Shown here: positions 36,882 to 44,923 of the stretch, piece by piece | How the letters are laid out: each line of letters starts with the position of its first letter | Position numbering within the stretch: position 1 is the first letter of the stretch | From: JBGPQJ01 sp963709295 | GTDB taxonomy: Bacteria; Chloroflexota; Anaerolineae; Anaerolineales; Villigracilaceae | Reading direction: 5' to 3' | Assembly (NCBI GenBank): GCA_963709295.1 | Contig: CAVPVW010000003.1 | Location: 434,001-498,000 of the forward strand | Length of the DNA stretch: 64,000 nucleotides | Program-made: the position numbers and the translations under genes | The notes under the pieces: model-generated | The model's database searches: none | Seen by the model: only the letters and a program-made list of their open reading frames with translations | Told to the model about the DNA's origin: nothing

Positions 36882-37916
36882 ATGAAATGTGTTTTTTTTT
36901 CAAACCATGGCGGGATAGATGTTCTGGAGTATGGCGATCGCCCTGATCCTAAACCGGGTCCTGGTCAGGTCATCGTCCGACTCCATTCGGCCGCGCTTAA
37001 CCACCTGGACCTCTGGGTCAGAGAAGGCTGGCAAGGTCTGAAATTGCCACTTCCTCATATCCCAGGGGCGGATGGCGCAGGTGAGATCGAAATTTTAGGA
37101 GAAGGCGTATCCGGCTGGCAGGCTGGGGATCGCGTCGTCATCAACGCCAATCTTGGATGCGGTAAATGTCAATTTTGTCTTTCGGGGCAGGAAAACCGCT
37201 GTGTGGATTGGCATCTACTTGGAGAAACCATACAGGGGACTTATGCTGAATTTGTCTGTGTTCCCGCCCGGAATTTATTTAAACTTCCAGACGACTTTGA
37301 CTACACATCGGCGGCGGCAGCGGGACTGGTATACCACACCGCCTGGCATTCATTGATCACTCGAGGTCAATTACACGCAGGGGAGACTGTTTTAATCGTT
37401 GGCGCTTCCGGAGGTGTGAACACTGCCTCTATCGCCATTGCCAAATTCTCAGGCGCAAAAGTGATTGTCGTTGGTTCCAGTAAAGAAAAGTTGGCGTTGG
37501 CCGAATCCCTGGGAGCGGATGTTTTAATAGACCGGTCACGGGAAACAGATTGGTCGAAATCGGTTTACCAAGCTAATGGGCTCAAGGGAGTCGACTTGGT
37601 TGTCGATAATATTGGAACAACCTTTCCGCTTAGCATGAAAGCAGCCAGAAAAGGGGCTCGCATTCTTACCGTAGGCAACACCGGAGGGGCAAAATTCGAA
37701 ATTGATAATAGGTATATTTTCTCAAAGCATCTTTCCATTATTGGTTCAACCATGGGAACGATACAGGATTTCCACGAAGTGATGTCACTCGTTTGCAGCG
37801 GAAAAATCAAAGTGGCGCTCGACACAACTTTCCCGTTATTCGAAGCAAGGCGCGCTCAAGAACGCCTTCAAAATGGGGCACAACTTGGCAAGATTACACT
37901 AGCGATAAGTTCATAA
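36882..37916 (+). CDS. zinc-type alcohol dehydrogenase family protein, medium-chain
   Basis: The 344-residue MDR enzyme has a GroES-like N domain (EYGDRPDPKPGPGQVIVRLHSAALNHLDLWVREG) and an NAD(P)-binding domain (VLIVGASGGVNTASIAIAKFSGAKVIVVGSS). The four-Cys structural zinc loop is present (LGCGKCQFCLSGQENRC), but the usual catalytic zinc ligands are replaced (ALNHLD where family members have GICGTD; PGADGAGE where they have PGHE), so it may be a zinc-independent quinone-reductase- or enoyl-reductase-like enzyme. The start ATG 36882 has no convincing ribosome binding site. It leads a run of overlapping or abutting genes through 42.4 kb. Confidence 0.88.
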   Translation: MKCVFFSNHGGIDVLEYGDRPDPKPGPGQVIVRLHSAALNHLDLWVREGWQGLKLPLPHIPGADGAGEIEILGEGVSGWQAGDRVVINANLGCGKCQFCLSGQENRCVDWHLLGETIQGTYAEFVCVPARNLFKLPDDFDYTSAAAAGLVYHTAWHSLITRGQLHAGETVLIVGASGGVNTASIAIAKFSGAKVIVVGSSKEKLALAESLGADVLIDRSRETDWSKSVYQANGLKGVDLVVDNIGTTFPLSMKAARKGARILTVGNTGGAKFEIDNRYIFSKHLSIIGSTMGTIQDFHEVMSLVCSGKIKVALDTTFPLFEARRAQERLQNGAQLGKITLAISS

Positions 37917-37933
37917 GAACAGGATTATAAAAA

Positions 37934-38836
37934 ATGTCCAAACTTCAATCTCTACGGGATGCGATTAATAAATACGTGACGGACGGTGATGTGATCTATG
38001 CGGCAGGATTTACCCACCTGATACCCTTTGCGGCCGGGCACGAAATCATTCGGCAGGGAAAGAAAAACCTGACTCTCGCCAGGGCTACTCCAGATTTAAT
38101 CTACGATCAAATGGTTGCAGCAGGGTGCGCCAGGAAAGTTATTTTTTCTTACATGGGAAATCCGGGCGTTGGGTCGCTCAGGATCGTAAGAACAGCGATT
38201 GAGCGTGGAGAGCTCGAATGGGAGGAATACTCGCATTTTGGAATGATCACCAGGCTTCAGGCGGGTGCTTCCGGATTGCCCTTCCTGCCCATGAAACAGA
38301 CAGGTGCTCATGACCTTGAAAAAGCAAATCCTCTCATCAAGCGTGTTTCAGATCCATATTCCGGGGAGGATATGATTGCGGTACCAGCCCTCAATCCGGA
38401 TGTCGCCATAGTCCATGTGCAGCGCGCTGATGCAAATGGCAATGCTCACCTGTGGGGAATCGTCGGAGAACAAAAAGAGGTCGCGTTCGCGTCAAAGAAA
38501 GTCATACTCACCGCAGAAGAGATCGTGGACGAGGAAATCATCCGGTCAGACCCTAATCGCACGCTCATTCCGGGATTTATTGTTAATGCAGTATGCCAGG
38601 TACCTCACGCCGCCCATCCCTCATATGCCCAGGGGTATTACGATAGGGACAATGAGTTCTACATTAAGTGGGATAAAATCAGCGAATCTCCAGAACAAGT
38701 AGAACAATACCTCGACGAGTGGGTTTATGCCATCAAAGATCGGGAAGTGTATTGGGAAAAACTTGGAGCATCGGTCCATTCGAGGTTGAAAATTGAAAGC
38801 AGACTGAGCTCGCCAGTTGATTATGGAAAATATTAG
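37934..38836 (+). CDS. CoA-transferase subunit A (GctA/IpdA-type)
   Basis: The 300-residue protein has the CoA-transferase family I alpha layout: SLRDAINKYVTDGDVIYAAGFTHLIPFAAGHEIIRQGKKNLTLARATPDLIYDQMVAAGCARKVIFSYMGNPGVGS, and AIVHVQRADANGNAHLWGI near residue 155. It resembles the glutaconate CoA-transferase A / IpdA group, where the A-B heterodimer either transfers CoA or, in IpdAB, hydrolyses a ring-derived acyl-CoA. The partner subunit B is two genes downstream, with a hydrolase gene between them. Start ATG 37934 lies 17 bases after the dehydrogenase stop. Confidence 0.88.
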   Translation: MSKLQSLRDAINKYVTDGDVIYAAGFTHLIPFAAGHEIIRQGKKNLTLARATPDLIYDQMVAAGCARKVIFSYMGNPGVGSLRIVRTAIERGELEWEEYSHFGMITRLQAGASGLPFLPMKQTGAHDLEKANPLIKRVSDPYSGEDMIAVPALNPDVAIVHVQRADANGNAHLWGIVGEQKEVAFASKKVILTAEEIVDEEIIRSDPNRTLIPGFIVNAVCQVPHAAHPSYAQGYYDRDNEFYIKWDKISESPEQVEQYLDEWVYAIKDREVYWEKLGASVHSRLKIESRLSSPVDYGKY

Positions 38837-39680
38837 CCATAAGTTTCCGATTCGCGACCTTGGCGGAAATGGTCATGACTTGTTCTTTCTTCATGCAAAC
38901 GGTTACCCGCCCGATTGTTACCTGCCTTTGCTGGAAATATTATCAGAGCGAAATCACACGTATGGCCTTACATTGCGCCCACTTTGGGCCGGGCATCAGG
39001 ATGAAAAAATTCAGGATTGGCAGCCTCTGAGCGATGATCTGAACCAATTATTCGAGTCTCGGGGCGGAACTCCAGCCATAATTGTTGGTCATTCACTCGG
39101 AGCTGTAGTTGGGCTCAGGTCTGCCATCCAGAAATCTGGCGTTTTTCAAGCGCTCATCCTCATCGACCCGGTCATTTTTCCCTCCGCCATCATTCATGGC
39201 TGGCGTATCATAAAAAAGGTCGGCTTGGGCTATCAACTACACCCATTAATACCTACCGCTCAAAAACGAAGGCGGAGATTCGACAGCCCAGATACAGTCT
39301 TTAGAGCATATCGCCAGAAAAAGATATTTCGCTATATAAGCGATAAGAACCTCAACATTATGATTGCCGGTATGCTCAAACCGGTAGATGGGAATGGCTA
39401 TGAACTGGCTTATTCCCCTGAATGGGAGGTTCAAATCTATTACTCGGGAATTTCATCGGATGCAGATCTTTGGAATGGCTTGCCAAATCTAAAAACTCCA
39501 CTCTTGATCATACGAGGTGCAGAAACGGATACTTTTTTCCCTCAAACAGCCAGGCTGGTGAAGAAAACTCTACCGTCGGCAAGAATTGAGACTCTTGAAA
39601 ATTCAACACATCTGGTTCCCCTCGAAAAACCGGATGAAGTGGCAAGGATAATTTTTAATTTCCTGGAGACAGTTCAATGA
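38823..39680 (+). CDS. alpha/beta-hydrolase
   Basis: About 285 residues from ATG 38823, which overlaps the end of the CoA-transferase A gene by 14 bases. The nucleophile elbow AIIVGHSLGAVVGLRSA (GHSLG) and a late His (ENSTHLVPLEKPDEVARI) with Asp support (IIRGAETDTFF) give the serine-hydrolase triad. DLFFLHANGYPPDCYLPLLEIL is the oxyanion region with the HANGYP variant. It ends in ATGA shared with CoA-transferase B. By position it likely processes an acyl-CoA or ester made or used by the flanking CoA-transferase; substrate unknown. Confidence 0.88.
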   Translation: MENISHKFPIRDLGGNGHDLFFLHANGYPPDCYLPLLEILSERNHTYGLTLRPLWAGHQDEKIQDWQPLSDDLNQLFESRGGTPAIIVGHSLGAVVGLRSAIQKSGVFQALILIDPVIFPSAIIHGWRIIKKVGLGYQLHPLIPTAQKRRRRFDSPDTVFRAYRQKKIFRYISDKNLNIMIAGMLKPVDGNGYELAYSPEWEVQIYYSGISSDADLWNGLPNLKTPLLIIRGAETDTFFPQTARLVKKTLPSARIETLENSTHLVPLEKPDEVARIIFNFLETVQ

Positions 39681-40453
39681 CTGAAAAACAATATTCCTCA
39701 GCAGAACTAATGATTATCAACTCAGCGCGCTTGCTGCAAGATGGCGATGTCGTGTTTGTCGGGGTCGGGCAACCAAACCTCGCTTGCAATCTCGCCAAAA
39801 GGACACACGCGCCAAATCTTGTTATGATTTACGAAGCTGGCGTGATCGGCGCTGAACCTGCCCGTTTGCCCCTTTCGATAGGCGATCCTACGCTCGTCAG
39901 CGGGGCCTTATCCGTGGTCAGCATGTATGATATTTTCACTTTATATCTTCAACGGGGAAATGTCGACGTGGGGTTTTTGGGCGGCGCTCAAATCGACCGA
40001 TTTGGGAATATTAATGCCACAATAGTCGGGACGGATTACTCTCATCCAAAAATCCGCCTGCCTGGTTCAGGTGGATCTCAAGAAATAGCTGCCTGGGCAA
40101 ATAGATGTTACATCATGACTCCCCACCAATTACGGCGATTTCCGGAAAAAGTGGACTTTCTAACTTCAGCGGGCTATTTAGATGGGAGACAAAGTCGCGA
40201 CAATCTGAAATTAAGAGGGAAAGGTCCAATCGCAGTCGTGACCGATATCGGTATTCTCGAGCCCGATTCGTCTGGTGAATTAATCTTAACCGCGCTTCAT
40301 CCGGGCAGGACTGCGGAAGATGCGATAGCCAACACCGGTTGGAAGTTGAAAGTTTCCGAGAGCCTTCGCGAAACCGAAGAGGTAACTACAAGTGAGTTGA
40401 AAATTCTTCGAGAGGACCTGGATCCCTCAGGTACCTACACAAAGGGCGGATAA
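39677..40453 (+). CDS. CoA-transferase subunit B (GctB/IpdB-type)
   Basis: The 258-residue beta subunit begins at ATG 39677, overlapping the hydrolase by four bases. MIINSARLLQDGDVVFVGVGQPNLACNLAKRTHAPNLVMIYEAGVIGAEPARLPLSIGDPTLV is the family head, and the Glu in IYEAGVIG (residue 53) aligns with the catalytic Glu of CoA-transferases. VDVGFLGGAQIDRFGNINATIVG follows. Whether the pair transfers CoA or hydrolyses a cyclic acyl-CoA, as IpdAB does, cannot be told from these motifs. Confidence 0.88.
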   Translation: MTEKQYSSAELMIINSARLLQDGDVVFVGVGQPNLACNLAKRTHAPNLVMIYEAGVIGAEPARLPLSIGDPTLVSGALSVVSMYDIFTLYLQRGNVDVGFLGGAQIDRFGNINATIVGTDYSHPKIRLPGSGGSQEIAAWANRCYIMTPHQLRRFPEKVDFLTSAGYLDGRQSRDNLKLRGKGPIAVVTDIGILEPDSSGELILTALHPGRTAEDAIANTGWKLKVSESLRETEEVTTSELKILREDLDPSGTYTKGG

Positions 40454-40455
40454 GG

Positions 40456-41356
40456 TTGGAAAATAATCCTCAGAGACGGTCCTTTGTGAAAGTCATTTTT
40501 TTCTCTCCCGAAGAATCACGTCTTCGGGCAGGATGGAGACTCCTATTGCAGTCTATCCTCCTGGGTCTCTTTTTTTGTGTGATGTCCTTCCCGGTCATGT
40601 GGTTCGGTCCAGGCCAAACGGAAACGTGGGTCTTTGGATTTTTCGCCCTCGCAGAATGTTTTGCGATAACCATCTCCGTCTTCTATGCACGACGCTTTTT
40701 TGATAAGCGGTCTTTTACTAGTCTGGGACTTTCCCTAAAAACAGTTTGGGTAAAAGATATACTCGCAGGTGTCGGCATCGCCGCGATCATGATGGGGGTA
40801 ATTTTCGCAATTGGATATTTCCTAAATTGGATCAACATAAAGTCATTCGCGTGGGAAACTGATGGGATTCAAACAGCGGTTGCGCAAACCGCCATCTGGC
40901 TGACTATCTTTTTTCTTGTTGGCTGGCAGGAAGAGCTTCTGTCGAGAGGCTATCATCTTCAAAATCTTGCAGACGGCATAAATTTGACCTGGGGAGTAAT
41001 TCTTTCATCATTCGCATTTGCCATCCTTCATGCCTTCAACCCGGGAGCATCGTGGGTATCCACTCTTGGAATCTTCCTGGCAGGACTATTCCTTTCGTTG
41101 GGGTACATCTTGACCAAACAGCTGTGGCTGCCAATCGGCTTGCACATCGGCTGGAATTTCTTCGAGGGGGTCGTATTCGGATTCCCCGTCAGCGGGATAA
41201 ACACGTACAAACTGGTCCTGATAGAGATTAATCGGCCCCGAACCTTGGACAGGAGGAGAGTTTGGTCCCGAAGCTGGCTTGTTATTGTTACCCGCCTTGT
41301 TGCTGGGTGTAACCCTAGTATTCTTATATTCCAAATATCGAGTGACACATGATTAA
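40456..41356 (+). CDS. CPBP-family intramembrane metalloprotease, C-terminus frameshifted
   Basis: The repaired protein has about 299 residues. It starts with TTG 40456, two bases after the CoA-transferase B stop. The second of its eight or so membrane spans starts near FGFFALAECFAITISVFY, and the protease motifs are FLVGWQEELLSRGYHLQNL (EExxxR), FAFAILHAFNPG and LHIGWNFFEG, all intact. The frame ends at 41352 with an out-of-place tail. Removing one base at about 41231-41238 gives NGPEPWTGGEFGPEAGLLLLPALLLGVTLVFLYSK, a normal last span, ending at 41356. It overlaps the next start by eight bases. CAAX-type processing or bacteriocin-immunity roles are typical of the family. Confidence 0.82.
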
Positions 41357-42359
41357 TATATTAGTCACCTTTCCTCTTGAGGAAACCTTAATCACCAGGC
41401 TGCGTGGCGTATCGCCAAAATTCAACATCGCAATTATGCCTGTCAGCAAAGCGGATGAAATTTCCGCCGAACAATGGGAAAAGGCTGAGATCCTTTTCAC
41501 TGAAAATGTATTACCGACTCCAGATAAAGCCAAGAACCTTAAGTGGATCCAATTTACCTCTTCAGGACTGGATCGATGGAGCAACAATCCTCTGTTTTCG
41601 GTACCCGGTCTACAAATTACCTCACTAAGCGGTGCAGCAGTTTCTCAAATGGCAGAACACGCCGTAATGATGATGCTGGCTCTCGGTCATAGAATTCCCT
41701 TGTTGTTTAACAATCAACGAAAATCCGAATGGCCGAAAGACCGCCTGGAAAAGTACCAACCTGTCGAATTACGCGGATCAACCGCCGGAATTATCGGATA
41801 TGGCAGTATCGGCAGACAGATCGCACATTTGCTGACACCTTTCGGTGCAACCCTTCTGGCAACCAAGCGGGATGTAAAATCGCCGGAGGACTTCGGTTTC
41901 ACCCATGAAGGGATGGGGGATCCCGAAGCCAACAAAGTACACAGGCTGTATCCTGCCGAAGCGCTCAAGTCGATGCTCAAGCTGGCAGATTTTATCGTTG
42001 TCTGCGTGCCGCTCACTCAACAAACAACTGGTCTTCTGGATCACTCCACGATGTCAGCGATGAAACCGGGGGCATTTCTAATCGACCTTTCGCGCGGCAG
42101 GGTCGTGGATCACCCAAGTTTGATAAAAGCACTACAAGAGGGCAAACTCGCCGGCGCTGCGCTGGATGTATTCCCCGAGGAGCCCTTACCCCCTGACAAT
42201 CCGCTTTGGGGTATGAATAATGTGATCATCACACCTCACATAGCCGACAACAGCCGCAACTATAATCAACAAGCTTGCCATCTTTTCTCCGAAAATCTGC
42301 ACCGATATCTCGCGGGGTTGCCATTGTTCAATTTATTCAACATAGACAGGGGCTATTAA
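41349..42359 (+). CDS. D-2-hydroxyacid dehydrogenase
   Basis: The 336-residue NAD-dependent enzyme has the Rossmann motif STAGIIGYGSIGRQIAHLL and the catalytic set: Arg in LSRGRVVD, Glu in FPEEPLPPD and His in ITPHIADN. It reduces 2-keto acids or oxidises D-2-hydroxy acids. GxGxxG is complete and length is typical. ATG 41349 overlaps the CPBP end. The specific substrate (glyoxylate, hydroxypyruvate, phosphoglycerate or other) is not determinable. The last gene of the 36.9-42.4 kb block. Confidence 0.92.
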   Translation: MINILVTFPLEETLITRLRGVSPKFNIAIMPVSKADEISAEQWEKAEILFTENVLPTPDKAKNLKWIQFTSSGLDRWSNNPLFSVPGLQITSLSGAAVSQMAEHAVMMMLALGHRIPLLFNNQRKSEWPKDRLEKYQPVELRGSTAGIIGYGSIGRQIAHLLTPFGATLLATKRDVKSPEDFGFTHEGMGDPEANKVHRLYPAEALKSMLKLADFIVVCVPLTQQTTGLLDHSTMSAMKPGAFLIDLSRGRVVDHPSLIKALQEGKLAGAALDVFPEEPLPPDNPLWGMNNVIITPHIADNSRNYNQQACHLFSENLHRYLAGLPLFNLFNIDRGY

Positions 42360-42426
42360 TCAATTTGATTTGGTAAAACCCATTGAACGTGGGTTAACAC
42401 TATCCTAACCGCGAACAACCTCCATC

Positions 42427-43350
42427 ATGCAAAATTCAACGGGAATAACATCGCGTCAGAAAATATTGGCTTATACGGCCTTGGGAATATGCATTCTCGC
42501 ATTAAGTACATCGGCAATTTTTATAAAATATGCCGACGCACCTGGTCCAATCACAGGTTTTTACAGAATGACTATCGCCGCAATTATTCTTACCCCCTTT
42601 GCGGTTTTCAGATTACACAAAAGAAAAACAATCAACAGGAAAAATTTTTACATTCCCATCGCTGGAGGTATTTTTTCCGGATTAGATCTTGGGATCTGGA
42701 CTATCGCACTTGGTTACACAACAGCAGCCAATGCCACTATTCTCGGGAATACCGCTCCGCTCTGGGTCGCGCTGGGAGCCATGTTGTTCTTCAGAGAGCA
42801 GTTGATGAAGAGATTCTGGGTCGGAATGTTGCTCGCCATGGCGGGTGCCGCCTTGATTATTGGAGCCGATTTCCTTTTACACCCCAGCCTGGGGCTCGGA
42901 GATACCATAGCCCTCTTCACGGGTATGCTTTATGCAGGCTACTATTTGACAGCAGAGTTGGGACGACGAACGATCGACGCGGTCACTTATATTTGGGTGG
43001 TTTTTGTAAGCGCAAGTCTCACCTTATTCATCTTAAATCTATTTTTGGGAAATCCGCTCACGGGTTATGACCAAAAAACGATAGTTGTTTTCTTTGCAAC
43101 AGCAATCATTTCCCAATTGATTGGTTACTTGATGAGTTCTTATTCTCTCGGTCATTTGCCAGCCTCGGTAGTTTCTGTCACAATGATCGGGCAACCCATT
43201 GTCACTGCCATAATCGCCGTCCCATTGCTTGGAGAAATGCCGGTGCCTTCGCAGATCATCGGTGGATTTATCGCATTGGCGGGAATATATTTGGTGAATG
43301 TATCACATGAAAAGAAAATCAACGGTTCGGAGCAAGAACCGGTCACTTGA
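42427..43350 (+). CDS. EamA-family drug/metabolite transporter
   Basis: The 307-residue protein has ten membrane spans in two EamA repeats. Repeat one begins ILAYTALGICILALSTSAIFIKYADAPGPITGFYRMTIAAIILTPF, and repeat two begins near LGLGDTIALFTGMLYAGYYLTAELG. The closing EMPVPSQIIGGFIALAGIYLVN is typical. It exports or imports small metabolites such as amino acids or nucleosides. ATG 42427 has CCTCC... upstream but no proper Shine-Dalgarno. It lies 67 bases after the preceding gene and may be read separately. Confidence 0.9.
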   Translation: MQNSTGITSRQKILAYTALGICILALSTSAIFIKYADAPGPITGFYRMTIAAIILTPFAVFRLHKRKTINRKNFYIPIAGGIFSGLDLGIWTIALGYTTAANATILGNTAPLWVALGAMLFFREQLMKRFWVGMLLAMAGAALIIGADFLLHPSLGLGDTIALFTGMLYAGYYLTAELGRRTIDAVTYIWVVFVSASLTLFILNLFLGNPLTGYDQKTIVVFFATAIISQLIGYLMSSYSLGHLPASVVSVTMIGQPIVTAIIAVPLLGEMPVPSQIIGGFIALAGIYLVNVSHEKKINGSEQEPVT

Positions 43351-43362
43351 TCAATCGGGGTA

Positions 43363-43391
43363 TTGATTTGGACATTAATTATCCGTATACT
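43363..43391 (+). promoter_or_regulatory. promoter for the membrane protein at 43.4 kb
   Basis: TTGATT (43363-43368) and TATACT (43386-43391) have a 17-base spacer and lie 35 bases before the ATG. Confidence 0.6.
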
Positions 43392-43425
43392 AAATAGGTA
43401 ACCATTATTCCGCCAGGAGGCATCT

Positions 43426-44826
43426 ATGTACCTTCAGGAAATCCTCGAGGTCGCGATTGGACTGGTCTTTGTCTGGTTTGTGATCAGCATGTTCGCCATG
43501 ACAATCCAGGAATGGATTGCATCCCTATTAAATTTACGCGCGAATTATCTTGAATTAACTCTCCTCAGGATGCTCGATAATCCCGATTTTGAAAAGGGGT
43601 TTTCTGCATGGTGGCGAAAATTATGGAATAAGTCCTTAAGGGAAAGCAAGCCATTGGACGTAGAGAATTCTTTCGCGAAGAAATTTTACAATCATCACCT
43701 AATTCGAGTACTCCGGCAACCGCACCAAAAGCCCTCCTACATTTCTGTGGGTAAATTTGCAGATGTCATATTCGACATGCTCCTGACCGCGGGCACCGAT
43801 GCATCCATAATTCGATTTTCTCTTGAAAAGGTGCGGGAAAACCTAAATTCGCTCGTGGCTAGCAATCAGCAGGGAGCAGCCAAAGAGACCCTGGCGGGAT
43901 TAATTGAGCTTGCCAATCATGCCGCCCAGACCGATGCCGGGACGGAGGCCATCCAGGAGCTGCGAAAACAAGTGGATGTTTACACCGACCGTTATCCATC
44001 CGTAAAACCCCTGGTGGATACGCTCCTGACTTTGCCCCCACCTGATCAACCGCTTAGTAATACTTTGCAACGGCTCGGGCATGGAATCCTCGTGATCGGA
44101 GCGCAAAATGAACACCTAAGGGAATCGCTTGCCCCGCTGATTCTCAATGCCGAAAGATACGTCACGGACAAGGAACAAGCCATCGCCAACGCCAGGCAGA
44201 ATGTCGAACAGTGGTTTACCGAGACCATGGATCGGCTTTCCGGCGTGTATAAGCGCAGAGCGCAAGTTGTTTCGTTCATGGTTGGGATTACGCTTGCGCT
44301 GATTATCAATATCGATTCGGTTTCCATTACAGAAGCGTTGTGGCGAGAACCCACCCTTCGGCAGGCAATCATCGTACAGGCTGAGTTGGAAGTAGCTCGA
44401 GCCGGGGATGCCGGTCAGGTGCCGGGGGAATCACCGAGCAATCCTGTGGCGGATTTGCAGGAGAAACTAAAGGATTTGAGTCTCCCCCTTGGGTGGACAG
44501 TCATCCCGAAGGAAAATTATGCAGTGTCATTGTGCAAATGGATGCCAACCACTGATCGCCAGGATGAAGACCGGTTCGGGATAAAATTACCAGCCATATC
44601 TTCGATCGATGACGTCAGACTCTATTTTACAAATTCATCAAAATTTCTCTGTTACTCCCCCGCTGTAAATTCAAATGCGACAAGTGGATTTAAGTGGCTG
44701 CTGGGCATCCTGATAACCGGAGGCGCGGCAGCGCAAGGCGCACCCTTCTGGTTCGAAATCCTGGGCAAACTGGTTAATGTCAGGAGTGTTGGCGGAAAAC
44801 CCGAAGATCGGGCGAAGAAAGGGTAG
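43426..44826 (+). CDS. hypothetical membrane protein (three transmembrane segments)
   Basis: The 466-residue protein starts at ATG 43426 after CCAGGAGGC. One span lies at the N-terminus (LEVAIGLVFVWFVISMFAMTIQEW), a second near residue 285 (VVSFMVGITLALIINIDSVSITEAL) and a third near residue 430 (FKWLLGILITGGAAAQGAPFWFEIL). The long loop between the first two contains VEQWFTETMDRLSGVYKRR, a motif I associate with an uncharacterised bacterial membrane-protein family; I cannot name a function. It is monocistronic, with its own promoter and terminator. The end GAPFWFEILGKLVNVRSVG is also family-conserved. A role in the envelope is possible but not shown. Confidence 0.75.
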   Translation: MYLQEILEVAIGLVFVWFVISMFAMTIQEWIASLLNLRANYLELTLLRMLDNPDFEKGFSAWWRKLWNKSLRESKPLDVENSFAKKFYNHHLIRVLRQPHQKPSYISVGKFADVIFDMLLTAGTDASIIRFSLEKVRENLNSLVASNQQGAAKETLAGLIELANHAAQTDAGTEAIQELRKQVDVYTDRYPSVKPLVDTLLTLPPPDQPLSNTLQRLGHGILVIGAQNEHLRESLAPLILNAERYVTDKEQAIANARQNVEQWFTETMDRLSGVYKRRAQVVSFMVGITLALIINIDSVSITEALWREPTLRQAIIVQAELEVARAGDAGQVPGESPSNPVADLQEKLKDLSLPLGWTVIPKENYAVSLCKWMPTTDRQDEDRFGIKLPAISSIDDVRLYFTNSSKFLCYSPAVNSNATSGFKWLLGILITGGAAAQGAPFWFEILGKLVNVRSVGGKPEDRAKKG

Positions 44827-44847
44827 GAGCCAAGAAAGAAAACCAGA

Positions 44848-44880
44848 CCCGACATTGGAAGCGTCCGATGTCGGGTTTTC
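44848..44880 (+). terminator. Rho-independent terminator
   Basis: CCCGACAT (44848-44855) pairs with ATGTCGGG (44868-44875), extended by an inner GGA/TCC stem, and is followed by TTTTC. Confidence 0.8.
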
Positions 44881-44911
44881 AATTTTCCAAGCAGAACATT
44901 CTTCGACAGCG

Positions 44912-44917
44912 TATAAT
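44912..44917 (+). promoter_or_regulatory. -10 box six bases before the rarA start (leaderless promoter)
   Basis: TATAAT at 44912-44917 is followed by six bases and then the ATG at 44924, so transcription would start at or next to the start codon. No ribosome binding site is present. Confidence 0.6.
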
Positions 44918-44923
44918 TACCCC

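Noticed and set aside
42489..43070. A 193-residue open frame inside the EamA gene
   Set aside because: The EamA frame is clear and has ten membrane spans; the overlapping frame has an Arg/His-rich low-quality sequence.
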